A stretch of DNA of 64,000 bases from JBHJHP01 sp042219825 (GTDB lineage: Bacteria > Bacteroidota > Bacteroidia > Bacteroidales > UBA5342): the NCBI RefSeq assembly GCF_042219825.1, contig NZ_JBHJHQ010000004.1, positions 496,001 to 560,000 of the forward strand, read 5' to 3'. The position numbers and the translations under genes are program-made. Below are positions 1 through 8,361 of the stretch, one piece after another (position 1 is the stretch's first letter; the number at the start of each line of letters is the position of its first letter). The notes beneath the pieces are model-generated. The model was not told the DNA's origin and ran no database searches. It was given only the letters and a program-made list of their open reading frames with translations.

Positions 1-119
1 GGTTAAAACTGTTTGTGGAGGCTTCCAATATTTTTGATGCGCAATACATGGATGTGGCTAATGTTATTCAGCCCGGAAGATGGGTAAAGGCAGGTGCTGT
101 TTTCAATATAAGCTATTAA
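1..119 (+). CDS. TonB-dependent receptor, C-terminal end only
   Basis: Only the last 38 codons are inside the window; the frame ends in TAA at 117-119. The peptide contains ASNIFDAQYMDVANV and PGRWVKAGAVFNISY. This matches the usual end of TonB-dependent outer-membrane receptors: a penultimate strand with N-(I/L)-F-D-x-x-Y, then P-G-R-W-x-x-x-G and a final amphipathic strand ending in an aromatic residue, which is the signal for outer-membrane insertion. The substrate cannot be told from this fragment. The family call follows from the C-terminal pattern alone. Confidence 0.72.
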   Translation, partial: LKLFVEASNIFDAQYMDVANVIQPGRWVKAGAVFNISY

Positions 120-127
120 AGACTAAA

Positions 128-159
128 AGCGGGAGTACGATATTGATCGTGCCCCCGCT
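128..159. terminator. hairpin between convergent genes, likely shared terminator
   Basis: Arms AGCGGGaGTACGAT and ATCGTGCCCCCGCT pair around a short ATTG loop with two imperfect positions. It sits between the stop of the receptor gene and the stop of the acyl-CoA ligase gene on the other strand, so it could serve both. A run of T is weak on both sides, so intrinsic termination is inferred from position and stem strength. Confidence 0.5.
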
Positions 160-181
160 AAATAGCCTTATCAGTTGTTAG

Positions 182-1834
182 TTAAATGATCTCTATTCCT
201 TTTTCTTTAAGCATTTCAAGTCCCTGTTCCCCAAGCTTGTATTTCTGAATTTTTCCGCTGGCAGTCATGGGATAACCTGATACAAAAAATACATATTTTG
301 GGATTTTAAATCGCGCAATTTTTCCACGGCAATAATCCATCACATCACTTTCAGTCAGGCTGCTGTTTTCATCCAATATAATGAACGCCCCAACCTGCTC
401 GCCATATTTGGGTGATGGGACACCGGCAACCTGTACATCACGAATTCCTGGCATGCCATAGAGAAACTCTTCTATTTCGCGGGGATAAATATTTTCACCA
501 CCCCGGATGATCATATCTTTAATACGACCTGTAATTTTAAAATATCCTTCGTTGGTTTTTAGTCCTAAATCTCCTGAATGCAACCAGCCTTCATTGTCAA
601 TAGCTTCTTTAGTTGCTGCTTCGTTGTTGTAATACCCTTTCATAATATTATAGCCTCTACAGCAGACTTCTCCCTGTTCATCAGGAGCACATTCCTCTCC
701 GGTTTCAGGATTAACCACTTTAACTTCTATAGCAGGGAGCTCTTTGCCTACAGTGGATACTCTTGCATCCAACGGATCATCGGTCCGGGTCTGGGTCATA
801 ACAGGGGAGCCTTCGGTTAAACCATATGCAATGGTTACCTCATTCATGTGCATTTTCTCCACTACTTTCTTCATCACATCCATCGGGCAGGGCGATCCCG
901 CCATAATTCCGGTTCGTAATGATGAAAGATCAAACATATCAAACATGGGGTGGTTAAGTTCTGCAATAAACATGGTTGGAACTCCGTAAAGTGCCGTGCA
1001 TTTTTCTTTTTGAACCGATGCCAGAACCATTAATGGATCAAAACTTTCAATAATTGCCAGCGTACCTCCGTGTGACAGCAACGCTAACACGCCCAGTACA
1101 ATGCCGAAACAATGGAACAGCGGAACCGGCAGACAGAGTATCTCCTCAGAAGTAAATTTTTGACATTCTCCGATGTAATAACCGTTATTCAGAATGTTAT
1201 GGTGCGTCAGCATGACACCTTTCGGAAAACCTGTTGTCCCTGAGGTGTATTGCATATTAATGACTTCATGACTATTCAGCGAGTTTTTTATAGCATTCAG
1301 TTCATCGTTATTTACATGTTCTCCAAGCAATAAAAGTTCGGGTGTATTGTACATTCCCCTGTGTTTCTCCTGACCTATAAATACCACATGTTCGAGTACC
1401 GGAAATTTTTGGGATTTGAGCTGACCACGTTCCATAATCTTTAATTCCGGAATCAGTTCATTTACCATGCCAACGTAATCACTGTCGCGCCAGCCGTCAA
1501 TGAGACAAAGTGCTTTTAAGTCCGCATTTTTTATAAGGTATTCCAGTTCATGTACTTTGTAACTTGTGTTAATGGTTACCAATACGGATCCGATTTTAGC
1601 TGTGGCAAATAAAAATGTGAGCCAGTCAGGGACATTGGTTGCCCAGATACCTACATGATCACCTTTTTTAATCCCGATGGTCAGCAAGCCCTTGGCCAGC
1701 TTATTTACCCTGTCGTCAAATGTTTTGTAAGAGAACCGGAGATTACGGTCCGGATAGATGATAAAATCCTTATCGGGTGTTTTTTTAACAATATTTTCAA
1801 GTGCTGTTCCCAGCGTATGTTCTAGCAAATACAT
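182..1834 (-). CDS. AMP-forming acyl-CoA ligase
   Basis: Full-length (550 aa) member of the ANL superfamily, which activates a carboxylic acid with ATP to an acyl-adenylate and transfers it to coenzyme A. Visible motifs: the phosphate-binding YTSGTTGFPKG at about residues 196-206, AYGLTEGSP near 340, SGDLG near 420, the hinge region KDMIIRGGENIYPREIEE near 440-460, and the C-terminal catalytic lysine in TASGKIQKYK near 524-533. The architecture resembles fatty or medium-chain acyl-CoA synthetases; the natural acid is not identifiable from sequence. It lies 9 bp downstream of a cupin-type transcriptional regulator on the same strand, an arrangement suggesting that the regulator senses the acid or its CoA ester. 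No signal peptide, so cytoplasmic. Confidence 0.88.
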   Translation of the reverse strand: MYLLEHTLGTALENIVKKTPDKDFIIYPDRNLRFSYKTFDDRVNKLAKGLLTIGIKKGDHVGIWATNVPDWLTFLFATAKIGSVLVTINTSYKVHELEYLIKNADLKALCLIDGWRDSDYVGMVNELIPELKIMERGQLKSQKFPVLEHVVFIGQEKHRGMYNTPELLLLGEHVNNDELNAIKNSLNSHEVINMQYTSGTTGFPKGVMLTHHNILNNGYYIGECQKFTSEEILCLPVPLFHCFGIVLGVLALLSHGGTLAIIESFDPLMVLASVQKEKCTALYGVPTMFIAELNHPMFDMFDLSSLRTGIMAGSPCPMDVMKKVVEKMHMNEVTIAYGLTEGSPVMTQTRTDDPLDARVSTVGKELPAIEVKVVNPETGEECAPDEQGEVCCRGYNIMKGYYNNEAATKEAIDNEGWLHSGDLGLKTNEGYFKITGRIKDMIIRGGENIYPREIEEFLYGMPGIRDVQVAGVPSPKYGEQVGAFIILDENSSLTESDVMDYCRGKIARFKIPKYVFFVSGYPMTASGKIQKYKLGEQGLEMLKEKGIEII

Positions 1835-1843
1835 AACAGTAAC

Positions 1844-2410
1844 TTAAAAAGGTGCATAAACTACAGCCAGCAAAATGGCATCTTCATTCCCTGCACTCAC
1901 ATGGTGCTTCACAATTGAATCGTAATAAATTGAATCGCCCTGGTTCAGAACAAAAGTTTCTTTGCCATAATTTACAGAAACACTTCCACTCAGGACATAT
2001 AAAAATTCTTCACCTTCGTGTGATGAAGAAATAAATTCTTTCGATTCACTGGCTGTTACGTTGATAAGGAAAGGTTCCATATGCCGGCCTGATTTATTTC
2101 CTGCCAACGAGAAAAAATCCATTTCTTTTCTTGCACTGATATTGTCATTTGAAAAGCTAATAGATTTTATATGGTCTTCCTTGCGCGAAATAACAGGACC
2201 AATACGGTCTTCATCGTCAAGAAAAGTACCTAAACGAACACCTAAAACACGGGCAATTTTAATAAGCGGGCTTAAAGACGGTAAAATTTCATCTGCCTCA
2301 ATATGTTTTATCTGCTCAACCAACAAGCCTGCCCTTTCTGCAAGGTCTTCTATGCTAAGTCCTTTTATTTTTCTGATCTCATTGATTTTTTCTCCAACGT
2401 TGTTCATCAT
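1844..2410 (-). CDS. XRE-family regulator with C-terminal cupin domain
   Basis: A 188-aa DNA-binding protein. Residues about 7-61 form an XRE helix-turn-helix (INEIRKIKGLSIEDLAERAG ...), and residues about 110-185 form a small cupin barrel ending in HEGEEFLYVLSGSVSVNYG and a later SIVKHHVSAG segment. This domain pair is typical of regulators of small-molecule metabolism in which the cupin binds the effector. It is the first gene of a two-gene unit with the acyl-CoA ligase and probably controls it. Two adjacent ATG codons (2410 and 2407) are possible starts. A TAnnTTTG element (TACATTTG) lies about 35 bp upstream on the minus strand. Confidence 0.85.
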   Translation of the reverse strand: MMNNVGEKINEIRKIKGLSIEDLAERAGLLVEQIKHIEADEILPSLSPLIKIARVLGVRLGTFLDDEDRIGPVISRKEDHIKSISFSNDNISARKEMDFFSLAGNKSGRHMEPFLINVTASESKEFISSSHEGEEFLYVLSGSVSVNYGKETFVLNQGDSIYYDSIVKHHVSAGNEDAILLAVVYAPF

Positions 2411-2444
2411 GATAAATTCCTTTTTGTGTTTTTAATGGGGACAC

Positions 2445-2452
2445 CAAATGTA
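2445..2452 (-). promoter_or_regulatory. -7 element for the XRE-cupin/acyl-CoA ligase unit
   Basis: TACATTTG on the minus strand matches the Bacteroidota -7 consensus TAnnTTTG. No -33 TTG is found at the usual 19-21 bp, so this rests on the -7 match and its location 35 bp before the start codon. Confidence 0.4.
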
Positions 2453-2526
2453 AATAAAAATCATATTCGTCCTGTTTTGCTGTCCTTCAAATCAACTGAA
2501 AACAGGTTATTCAGAATCAATTTATA

Positions 2527-2534
2527 TATCTTTG
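2527..2534 (+). promoter_or_regulatory. -7 element for the class IV aminotransferase gene
   Basis: TATCTTTG matches TAnnTTTG and ends 17 bp before the ATG at 2552. A -33 element is not evident. The transcript leader would be short. Confidence 0.4.
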
Positions 2535-2551
2535 GATATTAATCAAAACAT

Positions 2552-3367
2552 ATGTTACGGTATACAGGCCATAAAATTTTCCTAAACGGAAAACTTACTG
2601 ATATATCTTCCTGTCTGGAAGAATACATGGAAGGACAAAATATTTATGAGGTTATCCGAATTATAGATGGGAAAATTCTCTTTTGGGAAGATCATTTTAA
2701 TCGCTTAGTGAATTCTCTCAGGGCAAAGGAGGTCAATGCTCCGTTTTCGGAAATCAACTTTCCTGAGTTAATTTCCATACTTATCCGTCAGAATATGTTC
2801 CGATATATGAATATCAGGTTAGACGTGTTTATTTCGGAATCCATTAATGTGATAATTGGATTTATTCCATCGTTTTATCCTGAGCCTGCGATTTATAATA
2901 CCGGGGTAAAAACTGTTACTTTGGAATCAATAAGAGAAGATCCTGCAGTGAAAGTGGTTCATCACGATTTAAAATTGAAAGTGGATCATATCTTGGAAAA
3001 TCAAAATGTGTACGAAGTGCTTTTGATAAATGAATTAGGTAATCTGACAGAAGGGAGCAGAACCAACCTGTTTTTTATAAAAGGAGAAGAAGTGGTTACA
3101 CCTGAATCGAAAGATGTATTATCAGGGGTGACCAGGAATAAAGTGATTGAACTTTGCAGGAGAGAGAACATCTGTGTAACGGAGGGTAATATTGGTTATA
3201 ATGAAATTCACAGATACGACGCATGTTTTATTACCGGTACATCACCAAAGGTTTTGCCGGTAACTTTTATAGATGGAATCGGGTTCAAAGTACGTAACAG
3301 TATTTTATTAAAAATAATGAATGCATACAACCTTTTGATCAATAGATCGTTATATAATGTGGAATGA
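2552..3367 (+). CDS. class IV PLP aminotransferase / aminodeoxychorismate lyase-like
   Basis: A 271-aa fold-type IV PLP enzyme, the family of branched-chain aminotransferases, D-amino-acid transaminases and 4-amino-4-deoxychorismate lyase. Supporting motifs are NIYEVIRIIDGKILFWEDHFNRL at the N-terminus, the cofactor-side TEGSRTNLFF near residue 166, and LSGVTRNKVIEL near 190. The family is clear; the reaction is not. The length and single-gene setting fit either a branched-chain aminotransferase-like enzyme or PabC. It stands alone between a divergent regulator and a TPR protein gene, so context does not decide. Confidence 0.78.
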   Translation: MLRYTGHKIFLNGKLTDISSCLEEYMEGQNIYEVIRIIDGKILFWEDHFNRLVNSLRAKEVNAPFSEINFPELISILIRQNMFRYMNIRLDVFISESINVIIGFIPSFYPEPAIYNTGVKTVTLESIREDPAVKVVHHDLKLKVDHILENQNVYEVLLINELGNLTEGSRTNLFFIKGEEVVTPESKDVLSGVTRNKVIELCRRENICVTEGNIGYNEIHRYDACFITGTSPKVLPVTFIDGIGFKVRNSILLKIMNAYNLLINRSLYNVE

Positions 3368-3515
3368 TTTTGGCATGGTTGTTGAATAATTTCTGACATA
3401 ATTATATAAAACAATCTAATTTTAAATGATGACATTGTCGTTTTAACAAAAAAGATTATTTTAGCGGCTTGTAAATTGAAATAACTAAGTGTATAACAAA
3501 TAAATATAATTGAAA

Positions 3516-4190
3516 ATGAAAAAAATTGGGGTAATATTGACATTTTTGGTCTTTTCACTTGGCATGTTTGCACAGGAGAGTGCAGCTGAACTAAAAAATG
3601 CAGGAAACGAGGCTTTAAGGACGAAGCACTATGCGGATGCAGTTACAAAATATGAAGCGTATTTTGCAACCAACGAGGATGGAGTCGCTGACGATAATAC
3701 AACCTTATATAATCTGGCTAACAGTGCTTTTAAGGCAAAACAATATGATAAAGCTGAAAAGTATTTCAACGAATGCATCACAAAAAATTATAAGCCTGAT
3801 CTTTCGTTGTATTATATTTCAAAAATATACAGTGACAAAGGTGATCAGGTAAAGGAGATTGAAACGCTTAAAAAGATTTTATCAGATTATCCAAACAGTA
3901 AGTATTATTCAAAATTTCGTGATTATGTAGCGAAGTACTACAATATTCAGGCTCAGGATCCTTATAATAAAGCCAATGAAATTGCTGTAACAGCTGCAGG
4001 TAGTGGCGATGCAGGAATTTACCTTTCTAAAATGAAAGATGCTCTGGCTTTGTGGGATAAAGCTAAAACTGGTTTTGAGAAAACACTGGAAATCGATCCG
4101 AGTAATACCATTGCCAAGAGTGCAATCTCAAATATGAATGATCAGATCAAAGCATACGAAACATATAAGGCAAGCATTCCCAAAAAATAG
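3516..4190 (+). CDS. secreted TPR-repeat protein
   Basis: A 224-aa protein with a signal peptide (MKKIGVILTFLVFSLGMFAQ, cleavage probably after Ala). ATG 3516 was chosen over an in-frame TTG at 3510 because it gives the standard signal peptide. The mature part is made of helical tetratricopeptide-like repeats, for example NAGNEALRTKHYADAVTKYE, YNLANSAFKAKQYDKAEKYF and a C-terminal LALWDKAKTGFEKTLEIDPS. Such proteins act as periplasmic or surface scaffolds in Bacteroidota. No enzymatic motif and no informative neighbour, so the specific role is unknown. Confidence 0.75.
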   Translation: MKKIGVILTFLVFSLGMFAQESAAELKNAGNEALRTKHYADAVTKYEAYFATNEDGVADDNTTLYNLANSAFKAKQYDKAEKYFNECITKNYKPDLSLYYISKIYSDKGDQVKEIETLKKILSDYPNSKYYSKFRDYVAKYYNIQAQDPYNKANEIAVTAAGSGDAGIYLSKMKDALALWDKAKTGFEKTLEIDPSNTIAKSAISNMNDQIKAYETYKASIPKK

Positions 4191-4207
4191 GCTTGCCGGA
4201 AGAGATT

Positions 4208-4239
4208 AAAAAGAGGTGCAGAAATGTACCTCTTTTTTT
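4208..4239 (+). terminator. intrinsic terminator of the TPR protein gene
   Basis: Arms AAAAAGAGGT and ACCTCTTTTT enclose a 10-nt loop and are followed by a T run, 18 bp after the stop codon. Confidence 0.82.
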
Positions 4240-4302
4240 GTTTAAATCGTTTTCTTAATCATATTGATTATTGTAACTTCGCAGCCCAAATAATAAATTA
4301 AA

Positions 4303-6072
4303 ATGGCTAAAGCGTACATCATCAGATCGCTTCAGAATTTCCGCAGATTATCGACTGAAAATAAATTATACATCATCAGTTTTATTGTAGGGCTATTAAG
4401 TGGACTTGCTGCATTTGTTTTAAAGACTACAGTTCATTACACCCATCATTTACTTATTGAACATTTCTCATCAGATAAGGGGAATTATCTGTTGTTACTT
4501 TTCCCAATTCTCGGGATCCTTTTAACGGTGTTGTTTATTAAGTATTTTGTGAAGGACAATATAGGGCATGGTGTATCAAAAATTCTATTTGCTATTTCCA
4601 ATAAAAAAGGGCGTATAAAGCCGCATAATTCCTGGTCTTCTATAATTGCAAGTACGTTTACCATTGGATTTGGAGGATCGGTAGGAGCAGAGGCCCCGAT
4701 CGTTTTAACCGGAGCTTCACTGGGTTCAAATATCGGTCGTTTTTTTAATCTCGATCACAAATCACTGATCGTTTTGATTGGTTGTGGTTCAGCCGGAGCT
4801 ATTGCCGGTATCTTTAAGGCGCCGATGGCTGGTATGGTATTCACACTGGAGGTGTTGATGCTGGACCTTACTATGGCTTCGCTTATACCATTGTTGATTT
4901 CTGCTGTAACAGCAGCTTCGTTTGCAAACTTTTTAATGGGAGACGAAGTATTATTTAATTTTGAACTTATTGATAGTTTTGAACTCTGGACGATACCTTT
5001 TTTTATCTTTCTGGGCGTTTTTTCAGGATTCATCTCGCTCTACTTTTCAAGGGGGGTAATGTTTATTGAATCATGGCTGGATAAATTCAAGACGCAAATG
5101 CATCGACTGTTGATTGGAGGGGCTATACTGAGTGTGCTTATCTTCTTCTTTCCTTCTTTATACGGAGAAGGATATACAACAATTCGTTCTTTGCTTCACG
5201 GAGAAAGCGGTGCTGTGCTGAATGGCAGTATTTTCACCGGAATTCAGGGAAACTTTTATTTGTTTGCAGTTTACCTTTTATTGATTGTGACATTTAAAGT
5301 CGTGGCAACCAGTGTAACAACAGGTGCCGGAGGAGTAGGTGGTATATTTGCACCTTCTTTATTTTTAGGTGGTGTAGCTGGGTTCACCTTTGCGTTTATC
5401 TTTGGACATTTCGGGGTTATGCTCCCCGAGAGTAATTTTACGCTTGTTGGCATGGCCGGGATGATGACCGGTGTAATGCATGCTCCGTTAACAGCAATCT
5501 TCCTGATTGCGGAGATAACGGACGGCTATGAATTGTTTATCCCCTTAATGATAACGTCTCTGTTTTCATATATCACCATCAAATATTTCGAGTCGCATAG
5601 TATATACCACAAGAGGCTGGCGCAACGTGGACAGTTACTGACACACCATAAGGATAAAACTGTTCTGACGTTGATGAAACTGAATAGTGTTATTGAGACA
5701 GACTTTGAGAAGGCATACCAGGACTGGACACTTGGAGATATTATAAAGGTTATTTCTTCATCCAAACGTAATATTTATCCTGTGGTTGATCACGAACAGA
5801 AGCTGGTTGGAATCGTTCTTCTTGATGATATTCGCAATATCATGTTTCGGCCCGAAAAATATGACGTATTCAAGGTAAAGAAACTGATGATTGTACCACC
5901 TGCTGTTATTAGCATAAATCAGACAATGGAGGAGGTGATGAATGTATTTGAAAAGACGGGTGCATGGAATCTGCCGGTAGTGGACGATAATGGTGTTTAT
6001 CTGGGATTTGTGTCGAAATCAAAAATTTTTAATGCTTACCGAAAAGTTTTGGTTCACTTTTCAGATGAATAA
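4303..6072 (+). CDS. ClC-family chloride channel/transporter with two CBS domains
   Basis: A 589-aa integral membrane protein. About 430 N-terminal residues form the ClC core; about 455-585 form a CBS pair (…SSSKRNIYPVVDHEQKLVGI… and …GAWNLPVVDDNGVYLGFVSKS…), a cytoplasmic adenine-nucleotide sensor. In the ion path the usual G(K/R)EGP motif reads GAEAP at about residue 129, keeping the gating glutamate, and GxFxP reads GIFAP at about 347. The first selectivity motif, normally GSGIP, reads GHGVS near residue 91. This supports anion transport; whether it is a channel or a proton exchanger cannot be said. Single-gene unit closed by a hairpin. Confidence 0.88.
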   Translation: MAKAYIIRSLQNFRRLSTENKLYIISFIVGLLSGLAAFVLKTTVHYTHHLLIEHFSSDKGNYLLLLFPILGILLTVLFIKYFVKDNIGHGVSKILFAISNKKGRIKPHNSWSSIIASTFTIGFGGSVGAEAPIVLTGASLGSNIGRFFNLDHKSLIVLIGCGSAGAIAGIFKAPMAGMVFTLEVLMLDLTMASLIPLLISAVTAASFANFLMGDEVLFNFELIDSFELWTIPFFIFLGVFSGFISLYFSRGVMFIESWLDKFKTQMHRLLIGGAILSVLIFFFPSLYGEGYTTIRSLLHGESGAVLNGSIFTGIQGNFYLFAVYLLLIVTFKVVATSVTTGAGGVGGIFAPSLFLGGVAGFTFAFIFGHFGVMLPESNFTLVGMAGMMTGVMHAPLTAIFLIAEITDGYELFIPLMITSLFSYITIKYFESHSIYHKRLAQRGQLLTHHKDKTVLTLMKLNSVIETDFEKAYQDWTLGDIIKVISSSKRNIYPVVDHEQKLVGIVLLDDIRNIMFRPEKYDVFKVKKLMIVPPAVISINQTMEEVMNVFEKTGAWNLPVVDDNGVYLGFVSKSKIFNAYRKVLVHFSDE

Positions 6073-6103
6073 AAAAGCTGCACCTTGCGATGCAGCCTTT
6101 TTT
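6071..6103. terminator. bidirectional terminator between convergent genes
   Basis: GCTGCA and TGCAGC arms around an 8-nt loop, with an A run before and a T run after, so it can work in both directions for the ClC gene and for the Spy-like gene on the opposite strand. Confidence 0.8.
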
Positions 6104-6125
6104 GAAATATGAAAAAAACCCTTAA

Positions 6126-6599
6126 TTAATTCGTTCTGTTACCTCTTTGAGGTCTTTCTCCGTTTGGAGGCCCTTGTCTGTTAAATCGTTGCCTTCTTTC
6201 TTCCTGTATTTTGTCATACTTGGTTTTTTGTTCGTCCGTTAAAAGCGCTTTGAATTCCGTATCATATTGGGTCATTATTTCACGGAATTTTCCACGTTGT
6301 GCCTGACGTTCTTCAGGCGTTGTTGCCTGGTTGCGCATGTCCGTCATTTTCTTGTCGTACTTTTTGTTCAGTTCTTTTGCTTTTGTAACCTGATCTTCAG
6401 TCAGGGAGAGATCTTTGGTTAACTGTGTAAGACGTTGCTCCTGACGTTCTGCATACGACATCCTCTGTCTTTGTCCCTGTTGGCCTTGCTGACCTTGCTG
6501 ACCACCATTACGTTGTCCGCCACCATATTGAGCCATAGATGTTGTTGCAGAAAGAGATAACATGATCACAGCACTTAAAAATAATGTTAGCTTCTTCAT
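6126..6599 (-). CDS. Spy/CpxP-like periplasmic protein, glutamine- and glycine-rich
   Basis: A 157-aa exported protein. ATG 6599 is chosen because it begins a clean signal peptide (MKKLTLFLSAVIMLSLSATTSMA). After cleavage comes a Gly/Gln-rich stretch, then a helical charged region with LTKDLSLTEDQVTKAKEL and LTDEQKTKYDKI, the LTxxQ-type motifs seen in Spy/CpxP-like periplasmic chaperones and in related Bacteroidota proteins (DUF4890-like). The tail is Arg/Asn/Gly-rich and probably disordered. A role in envelope stress or folding is inferred from family resemblance only. It is transcribed divergently from the HAD phosphatase gene. Confidence 0.7.
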   Translation of the reverse strand: MKKLTLFLSAVIMLSLSATTSMAQYGGGQRNGGQQGQQGQQGQRQRMSYAERQEQRLTQLTKDLSLTEDQVTKAKELNKKYDKKMTDMRNQATTPEERQAQRGKFREIMTQYDTEFKALLTDEQKTKYDKIQEERRQRFNRQGPPNGERPQRGNRTN

Positions 6600-6656
6600 T
6601 TTTTTAAATTTATTAATTTTACAACGTTTAGACATCCGGGCATTCAATTTTATTCC

Positions 6657-7310
6657 ATGATATTCAAAAATAGTTCTAAAAAAATAAAAGGCATCATATG
6701 GGACTGGAATGGTACCTTATTGAATGATGTGGCATATTCTATAGGTTGCATTAATGAACTTCTTGTAAAACGGGACTTGAACCTATTGACAGAGGAGCAC
6801 TATAAAAAGGTGTTTACTTTTCCTGTTAAAAATTATTACGAGACAATTGGTTTTGATTTTACATCTGAAAAGTGGGAACTGGTTGCGATGGAATATATGG
6901 AGACTTACTGGCAGAATATGCATAGGCTTGAGCTCTTTGGTGATGCGGTTTTTGTGTTGAATAAAATGCGGGAACAGAATCTGAAACAGTTTATTGTTTC
7001 GGCAATGGAACATAGCAAATTGAATCGCATGATCATGGATTATAAACTTGAGCAGTATTTTGATGTCGTTCTTGGAATAGATGATCATTACGGAGGAGGA
7101 AAAGCTCATTTAGGAAATCTTATTCTTGAGCAAAGTGGATTAAGCCCCGACGAAGTGGTCTGGATTGGTGATACTTATCATGATTATGAAGTTGCAGATT
7201 CCATAGGTATTAAAACTGTATTTGTGGCCTGCGGGCACCAAAACAAGGAGATTTTATTACAATCAGGATGTACGGTATTCGAGACGTTATCGGATATAAG
7301 ATTAATGTAA
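6657..7310 (+). CDS. HAD-superfamily phosphatase
   Basis: A 217-aa cytoplasmic hydrolase of the haloacid dehalogenase superfamily. Motif I reads WDWNGTLLND at about residues 15-24, giving the nucleophilic Asp and the second Asp replaced by Asn. Motif II is the Ser in FIVSAMEHSK, motif III the Lys in GGGKAHLG, and motif IV is VVWIGDTYHDYEVADSIG. The helical cap between motifs I and II places it with phosphoglycolate-phosphatase-like C1-cap enzymes. The Asn at the +2 position of motif I departs from the usual DxD and may affect the chemistry; some subfamilies carry WDWNGT naturally. Substrate unknown. Its stop lies one base from the stop of the convergent radical SAM gene. Confidence 0.82.
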   Translation: MIFKNSSKKIKGIIWDWNGTLLNDVAYSIGCINELLVKRDLNLLTEEHYKKVFTFPVKNYYETIGFDFTSEKWELVAMEYMETYWQNMHRLELFGDAVFVLNKMREQNLKQFIVSAMEHSKLNRMIMDYKLEQYFDVVLGIDDHYGGGKAHLGNLILEQSGLSPDEVVWIGDTYHDYEVADSIGIKTVFVACGHQNKEILLQSGCTVFETLSDIRLM

Positions 7311-7311
7311 C

Positions 7312-8244
7312 TTAAAAATATCTTCCCTGCCAGGTATCTCTGTCTTTCAGTCTTTTTTCAAGTTTATGCACGAACTCAAAGTTTTTTAGTCCCCATATTT
7401 TATTCACCAGCAGTTCTGTTGGCGACTGGCTGATAAAACGTTCAACGATGAACTCAGGATTCAGATACTCCAAAAAATCAATGGCCAGATCAATATATTC
7501 ATCGGCAGAATAAAATGTGAACCACTCAGGATGTTCTTTATACTGATGAGCCATCTTTGTTCCTTTTATCAACTGGAGTTGGTGTAGTTTTATCGTGTGC
7601 AGTGGTAATTTTGATATTCGTTTGGCATGACCCAGAATATCTTCCCGTGATTCCTTAGGCAGACCCAAAATGAGGTGAGCACCCGTATGAATGCCTGCTT
7701 TTGAAGTCATATTTATTGCATCAACAGTGTTTTGGTAATTATGCCCCCGGTTTATGAATTCAAGGGTTGAATCCAGTGTTGACTCAATGCCATATTCAAC
7801 AGTTACATAATATGTGTTTTGAAGTGTATTGAAATAAGTCAGCAGTTCATTTGAGATGCAATCGGGCCGGGTGCCGATAACCAGTCCGATAACTTTCGGG
7901 TGATGCAATGCTTCTTCATATTTGGCAACGAGTTTTTCAATAGGCTCATACGTGTTGGTGTAAGCCTGAAAATAGGCAAGGTATTTTTGGGTTTTATACT
8001 TGTGATCGAAAAAACGGATACCCTGTTCTATTTGCTCTGTGATTGATCGTTCTTCAGAGCAGTATTCAGGATTAAAACTCTGATTATTACAATATGTACA
8101 TCCACCGTACCCGGTCTTTCCGTCCCTGTTAGGACAGGTAAAGCCAGCATTGATCGAAACCTTTTGTACCCGTTCTCCAAAATATTTTCTGGAAAATGAC
8201 GGATAATCATTATATCTTCTATTTCTTTGCGTCAAATTATTCAT
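7312..8244 (-). CDS. TIGR01212-family radical SAM protein (YhcC-like)
   Basis: A 310-aa protein if started at ATG 8244 (MNNLTQRNRRYNDYPSF), where alignment with the family would begin; an upstream ATG at 8301 adds 19 residues of unlikely sequence. It carries FTCPNRDG followed by GGCTYCNNQSF, which provide the cysteines expected for the radical SAM cluster in this family, then GIRFF, GTRPDC and HLILGLP segments of the TIM barrel. The family is widespread and its reaction is not established. Likely cytoplasmic and oxygen-sensitive. Confidence 0.83.
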   Translation of the reverse strand: MNNLTQRNRRYNDYPSFSRKYFGERVQKVSINAGFTCPNRDGKTGYGGCTYCNNQSFNPEYCSEERSITEQIEQGIRFFDHKYKTQKYLAYFQAYTNTYEPIEKLVAKYEEALHHPKVIGLVIGTRPDCISNELLTYFNTLQNTYYVTVEYGIESTLDSTLEFINRGHNYQNTVDAINMTSKAGIHTGAHLILGLPKESREDILGHAKRISKLPLHTIKLHQLQLIKGTKMAHQYKEHPEWFTFYSADEYIDLAIDFLEYLNPEFIVERFISQSPTELLVNKIWGLKNFEFVHKLEKRLKDRDTWQGRYF

Positions 8245-8361
8245 GCGCTGCAATGATACAAAAAATGTATTTGTCATGCTGCCCAGAGTATAAATAAACA
8301 TGGCTGCATTTTTTTAAAATGTATCGTATTTAAGTATCTTTACGCAAAATTGAAGAACGAG

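Noticed and set aside
1852..2034. Antisense frames inside the cupin-type regulator
   Set aside because: Shadow frames with biased, unfamiliar sequence, no start signal and no family resemblance.
3510..3515. TTG start for the TPR protein
   Set aside because: ATG at 3516 gives a regular signal peptide; TTG would add two residues in front of it.
8350..8361. TTG start for the DUF4301 gene
   Set aside because: The first ATG at 8362 begins at the conserved MFTEKDLEQ start.
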